Shown piece after piece: positions 3,334-6,834 of a DNA stretch of 6,834 nucleotides (within the stretch, counting starts at the first letter, position 1; each line of letters opens with the position of its first letter). Source of the DNA: an uncultured Erysipelotrichaceae bacterium (lineage in GTDB: Bacteria > Bacillota_I > Bacilli_A > RF39 > UBA660). Location: contig CADBNE010000066.1 in assembly GCA_902795975.1 (NCBI GenBank), forward strand, positions 1 through 6,834, in the 5' to 3' direction. The notes under the pieces are model-generated. The model had not been told where the DNA came from. It saw only the letters and a program-made list of their open reading frames with translations, and did no database searches. The position numbers and the translations under genes were made by a program.

Positions 3334-5984
3334 GCTTTTTTCTTCTTAATAGCTTTAAATATTTCCATAACTAATATTATTGGACATGATGCTACAAGTA
3401 ATAATAACATATGTGGTACTGATATACTTTCTGTCTTCATTAATGTACTAAGTACTGGTACTTCCATAATAAGTATTTGTAAGAATATTGATGAAAATAC
3501 AGCAAATGGTACAAACCAGTTACTAAATATTTTAATACTAAATGCTGATTGTTTTTCACTTCTACAATTAAATACATGTATGTTTTGCATAAATACCATC
3601 ATAGCCATAATGTAACCACGAGCTACTGCTTCATCCATATGTACATATTTAAGTAAGAATACCCATACTGCATATACAATTAATCCTATAAATAAACCTG
3701 ATATAATTATTTCTTGAGCTAATAACTTATCAAATAATGGTTGTTTAGGGTCTCTAGGGCGTTCTTTCATTACATCTTTTTCACCTTTTTCAAATGAAAG
3801 TGCTAAATCTTGTAATCCATCTGTTACTAAATTTAACCATAATAATTGAACTGCTAAAAGTGGTATTGGTAAACCAAATGCAATAGATAATGTAAAGAAT
3901 AATACTTCTGCTAAACCACATGATACTAACATTAATACTACTTTACGTATATTAGCATATGCATTTCTACCTTCTTCAATACCTGATACTATAGACATAA
4001 AATTATCATCTATAATTATCATATTACTTGTTTCTTTAGCTACATCAGAACCACTACCCATAGCTATACCTATATTTGCTGCTTTAATTGCTGGAGCATC
4101 ATTTACTCCATCTCCTGTAACAGCAACAAATTCTCCATTACGTTTAAATGCTTCTACTATTTCTAATTTTTGTATAGGTGTAACTCTTGTAAATACTTTC
4201 TTTTGATTAACGAATTTATCAAATGATTCTTTTCCTTTATTAAGTTCTTCTTCTATTTCTACTCCAGTAGTTACTTCATCAAAATCTGATGCAATACCTA
4301 ATTCATTAGCAATTGAGAATGCTGTTAAAGGATGGTCTCCTGTTACCATAACGACTTTAATACCTGCACCATGACATTCTTCTATTGAACCTTTTACTTC
4401 TTTTCTAATTGGGTCAATAAATGCTACTAATCCTAAAAATATTAACTTAGGTAAATCTTCTTTTTTGTAAAACTCTTTCTTTTCAAAATTATCTATATCA
4501 GAAGATGCTAACGCTATTACTCTATATCCTTGACTTGCTAATTCTTCATTTTGTATTAATATTTTTTCTTTATCTAATTTTACAATATTATTTCCATCAT
4601 ACATATCATCACAAAATTCAAATACAGTTTCTAACGAACCTTTAACTGAACAAACTGTAGTACCACCGTTATCAAAAAATACTGCTGAATATTTGTTTTC
4701 TGATTCATATGGAATACTTGCTAATTTTCTTACATCTTTATGATTTACTTTTGCTTTTCTAGCTAATGCTAAGAATGCTATATCAATACTATCTCCATAA
4801 CTATCCCATTTACCTGATTGGAATGTTAATCCTGCTTCATTATTAACAGCACCACCTAATACTATTTTCATAACATTATTTAAATAATCTTTATTACCAG
4901 ATATTTCTCCTTCATCATTATATCCAGTACCTGTTATTTCAAATTTTTCCCCATTAGGAAGTACTATTTTTTTAGCTGTTTGTTCATTTACGGTTAATGT
5001 ACCTGTTTTATCACTTGCTATTACTGTACAACTTCCTAAACTTTCTACAGCATTTAATTTTTTTACTATAACATTTTTCTTACCCATTCTACTAGAACCT
5101 ATAGTAAGTGCTAAAGTAAGTGCTAAAGGTAAACCTTCTGGCATAGCTGACACAGCTAAACCTACTACTGTCATAAATACTTCTTCTATTTCTACACCTG
5201 CTGAAAGTAATATACCAACAATTATAATTGATAAAATAATTATTAAAATACTTATTTGTTTTGTAAACTTATTCATTCTTATAGTAAGTGGTGATGGTGT
5301 TTCTTCTGTATTAATTACTTTAGTAGCAATTTTACCTATTTCAGTATTACTTCCTGTTGATGTTACTACTACTGTACCTCTACCTGTAATTACACTAGTA
5401 CCTGCAAACACCATATTTTTAGAATCACTTATACTTACTTCTTTATCTGATACAATATTATTTTTTACACTTGCTAATGATTCTCCTGTAAGAATTGCTT
5501 CATCTATAGTTAAATTACTACAATTAAGTATTCTACCATCAGCTGCCACTTTAGAACCTGATTGAAGTAGCATTATATCTCCTACTACTAAGTTAGATGC
5601 ATCTACTTCTATCTCTCTTCCATTACGTATAACTTGTGTACGTGCTTTAATCATATTTGATAATGCTTCAGCACTTTTATTTGCTCTCCATTCTTGTACT
5701 GTACCCATAATAGCATCTGCCATTATAATAAATACTATTGCTATAGCATCTGTATATTCTTTTATGAAGAATGATAATACTGCTGCTACAATCATTATTA
5801 TTGTAATTGAATTAGCAAACTGTGAAAAGAATATTTTAATTATTCCATCTTTCTTTTTCTTTGGTAATTCATTTAATCCATATTTTTCAATTCTTAACTT
5901 AACTTCTTCATTTGATAAACCTTCTACAGATGTTTCCAAGCTACTTAATATATCGTCACTACTCATTGTTTGATAACTTTTCAT
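3330..5984 (-). CDS. Ca2+-transporting P-type ATPase (P2 type)
   Basis: 884 residues, full length for a P2 ATPase. It couples ATP hydrolysis to cation export, most likely Ca2+, across the cytoplasmic membrane. Order: cytoplasmic N-terminal cation-ATPase domain (1-50), M1-M2 (about 54-96), actuator domain with TGES (166-169), M3-M4 (about 243-295) with PEGLP (282-286), phosphorylation site DKTGT (Asp325), nucleotide domain with KGS (448-450), DPIR (524-527), TGD (548-550), hinge GDGVND (624-629), and six C-terminal helices (about 682-877). Cation-site residues: Glu283 in M4, and Asn718 and Asp722 in the M6 NLVTDG motif; Glu693 in M5 matches a further SERCA ligand, whereas the SERCA M5 Asn is not conserved. 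This fits a Ca2+ pump; Na+ or another cation cannot be excluded. Start ATG 5984 has AAGGTAGG 6 nt upstream. Coupled to the PP2C gene downstream. Confidence 0.95.
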   Translation of the reverse strand: MKSYQTMSSDDILSSLETSVEGLSNEEVKLRIEKYGLNELPKKKKDGIIKIFFSQFANSITIIMIVAAVLSFFIKEYTDAIAIVFIIMADAIMGTVQEWRANKSAEALSNMIKARTQVIRNGREIEVDASNLVVGDIMLLQSGSKVAADGRILNCSNLTIDEAILTGESLASVKNNIVSDKEVSISDSKNMVFAGTSVITGRGTVVVTSTGSNTEIGKIATKVINTEETPSPLTIRMNKFTKQISILIIILSIIIVGILLSAGVEIEEVFMTVVGLAVSAMPEGLPLALTLALTIGSSRMGKKNVIVKKLNAVESLGSCTVIASDKTGTLTVNEQTAKKIVLPNGEKFEITGTGYNDEGEISGNKDYLNNVMKIVLGGAVNNEAGLTFQSGKWDSYGDSIDIAFLALARKAKVNHKDVRKLASIPYESENKYSAVFFDNGGTTVCSVKGSLETVFEFCDDMYDGNNIVKLDKEKILIQNEELASQGYRVIALASSDIDNFEKKEFYKKEDLPKLIFLGLVAFIDPIRKEVKGSIEECHGAGIKVVMVTGDHPLTAFSIANELGIASDFDEVTTGVEIEEELNKGKESFDKFVNQKKVFTRVTPIQKLEIVEAFKRNGEFVAVTGDGVNDAPAIKAANIGIAMGSGSDVAKETSNMIIIDDNFMSIVSGIEEGRNAYANIRKVVLMLVSCGLAEVLFFTLSIAFGLPIPLLAVQLLWLNLVTDGLQDLALSFEKGEKDVMKERPRDPKQPLFDKLLAQEIIISGLFIGLIVYAVWVFLLKYVHMDEAVARGYIMAMMVFMQNIHVFNCRSEKQSAFSIKIFSNWFVPFAVFSSIFLQILIMEVPVLSTLMKTESISVPHMLLLLVASCPIILVMEIFKAIKKKKA

Positions 5985-6026
5985 TTTATACCTACCTTAC
6001 TATTTTTATTTATTATCATCTACTTA

Positions 6027-6035
6027 ATTATAACA
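6027..6035 (-). promoter_or_regulatory. Extended -10 promoter of the ATPase-PP2C operon
   Basis: The minus strand reads TGTTATAAT: a perfect TATAAT (6032-6027) with TG one base upstream. No good -35 box lies 16-18 nt further up, which is common for extended -10 promoters. The expected start is near 6020, giving a 5' leader of about 35 nt before the ATPase ATG. Confidence 0.65.
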
Positions 6036-6057
6036 TAAATAAATAATGTATTGCTAT

Positions 6058-6082
6058 AAAAAAAGATGTATTACTACATCTT
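6058..6082 (-). terminator. Intrinsic terminator overlapping the end of ffh
   Basis: AAGATGTA (6082-6075) pairs with TACATCTT (6070-6063) around a GTAA loop of the GNRA type, followed by five further T on the minus strand (6062-6058). The 5' arm contains the last Lys-Met codons and begins the TAG stop of ffh, so the terminator is partly coding. Confidence 0.88.
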
Positions 6083-6834
6083 AAAAGGCATTTTACCATT
6101 TCTAAATTGTTTCATCATCTTTTTCATATCTTCAAATTGTTTTAATAGTCTATTTATTTCTTCAACTGATCTATTACATCCTTTAGAAATTCTTAACTTA
6201 CGACTATTTTTTAAACATTCTGGATGTCTTCTTTCATATGGTGTCATTGATAAAATTATTGCTTCAATGTGTGCCATATCTTTAGGGTCAATTTTAATAT
6301 TTCTTGCTTCTTTAGGTACACCAGGAATTAATTTTATTAAATTTTCTAGAGGTCCTAATCTTTTTACTTGCTTCATAGCAGATAAGAAATCTTCTAAATC
6401 AAATTTCCCATCTTGCATTCTTTGAGCAGTTTTCATTGCTTCATCTTGATCTATAGCTTCTTCTGCTTTTTCTATCATGGTCATTAAATCTCCCATACCA
6501 AGTATACGAGTTGCCATTCTATCTGGATAGAATTCATCTAATCCATCCATTTTTTCACTAATACCAATAAATTTAATTGGTACATTAGTTAAATGTCTAA
6601 TAGATAGTGCTGCACCACCACGAGTATCACCATCTAATTTAGTAAGTATTGCACCAGTAAGTGGTAAACTACTATTAAATCCTTCAATAACATTAATAGC
6701 ATCTTGTCCCATCATACTGTCTATTACTAATAATATTTCATTAGGATGTACTTCATCATTGATATTATTTAATTCTTGCATTAATTCTTCATCAATATGA
6801 AGTCTACCAGCTGTATCTATTAATACATAATCAA
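6074..6834 (-). CDS. ffh: Signal recognition particle protein Ffh, C-terminal part (runs off window)
   Basis: The SRP54 GTPase binds 4.5S RNA and signal sequences and delivers ribosomes to FtsY. The frame is open to the window edge; 252 complete codons are visible, although an internal ATG at 6781 could be mistaken for the start. The G domain contributes VLIDTAGR (G3), TKLDGDTRGG (G4), and GISEKMDGLDEF, where the closing motif usually reads GxGEK. The M domain follows: FDLEDFLSAMKQV, LGPLENLIKLIPG, SMTPYERRHPE, then SRKLRISKGCNRSVEEINRL, LLKQFEDMKKMMKQF and a GKMPF end. The RNA-binding segment normally reads SRRxRIAxGSG; here GSG is replaced by GCN. The gene ends in its own terminator, so it is not cotranscribed with the ATPase. 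Confidence 0.97.
   Translation of the reverse strand, partial: DYVLIDTAGRLHIDEELMQELNNINDEVHPNEILLVIDSMMGQDAINVIEGFNSSLPLTGAILTKLDGDTRGGAALSIRHLTNVPIKFIGISEKMDGLDEFYPDRMATRILGMGDLMTMIEKAEEAIDQDEAMKTAQRMQDGKFDLEDFLSAMKQVKRLGPLENLIKLIPGVPKEARNIKIDPKDMAHIEAIILSMTPYERRHPECLKNSRKLRISKGCNRSVEEINRLLKQFEDMKKMMKQFRNGKMPFKM

Noticed and set aside
3304..3615. Plus-strand open frame antisense to the C-terminal end of the P-type ATPase
   Set aside because: The minus-strand frame has clear family motifs throughout; the plus-strand frame shows no domain and no promoter.
5764..6425. Two plus-strand open frames antisense to the ATPase N-terminus and to ffh
   Set aside because: Both are mirror images of conserved coding sequence and lack ribosome binding sites.
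6074..6781. ATG at 6781 as the start of a short stand-alone SRP M-domain protein
   Set aside because: The same frame continues upstream to the window edge with the conserved DTAGR G3 motif, so this Met is internal to ffh.
1..6834. CRISPR array, tRNA or rRNA gene, insertion sequence or phage remnant
   Set aside because: No regularly spaced repeats, cloverleaf, rRNA-like stretch, transposase or terminal inverted repeats were seen. The content is mainly housekeeping genes and their control regions.

Overview
The window is strongly AT-rich. All the genes I can support lie on the minus strand, so transcription runs from high to low coordinates. TGA serves as a stop (end of the P-type ATPase gene, end of the 19-codon leader ORF) and tryptophan is TGG, so the standard bacterial code applies rather than the Mycoplasma code. 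The base composition, a T-box riboswitch and strong AGGAG-type ribosome binding sites suggest a low-GC Bacillota or Mycoplasmatota-related lineage, perhaps a gut Bacilli/RF39-like or Acholeplasma-like organism. That placement is inference.

Layout in the direction of transcription. (1) 6834-6074: C-terminal part of ffh (SRP54 GTPase), ending in an intrinsic terminator that overlaps its stop codon. (2) 6035-2650: a promoter with an extended -10 box, a complete Ca2+-type P2 ATPase gene and a PP2C phosphatase gene joined by an ATGA overlap, then a strong terminator. (3) 2621-1154: a second operon whose extended -10 box lies so close to the first ATG that the mRNA may be leaderless. It encodes a small P-loop kinase-like protein, a short S51 peptidase-like protein (TAATG overlap) and a 147-aa protein of unknown function. 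(4) 1152-682: about 470 bases of regulatory DNA. (5) 681-1: the 5' part of thrS, running off the window.

The regulatory region is the most interesting part. It holds a consensus promoter (TTGACA, 17 nt, TAATAT) and a 19-codon leader ORF with a good ribosome binding site, encoding MLNRINTTTYTTTIKSINY, in which six of seven consecutive residues are threonine. RNA segments follow that can fold as the 1:2, 2:3 and 3:4 hairpins of a classical trp/thr-type ribosome-mediated attenuator, the 3:4 hairpin being an intrinsic terminator. A second promoter overlaps that terminator. Next comes a T-box riboswitch with an ACC (Thr) specifier candidate, a UGGUACC antiterminator bulge and a mutually exclusive terminator. 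Between the T-box terminator and thrS lies a 13-codon ORF with a strong ribosome binding site, ending in two Thr codons. Finally, 13 nt at the predicted 5' end of the upstream transcript are perfectly complementary to 13 nt inside that last ORF. The threonyl-tRNA synthetase gene therefore appears to sit behind stacked threonine sensors: ribosome stalling at Thr codons, direct binding of uncharged tRNA-Thr, and possibly a translated upstream ORF and long-range or trans RNA pairing.

The ThrRS is itself unusual. It has no TGS domain and only a vestige of the N2 editing domain, without the HxxxH and Cys/His editing site. It probably cannot clear Ser-tRNA-Thr by itself.
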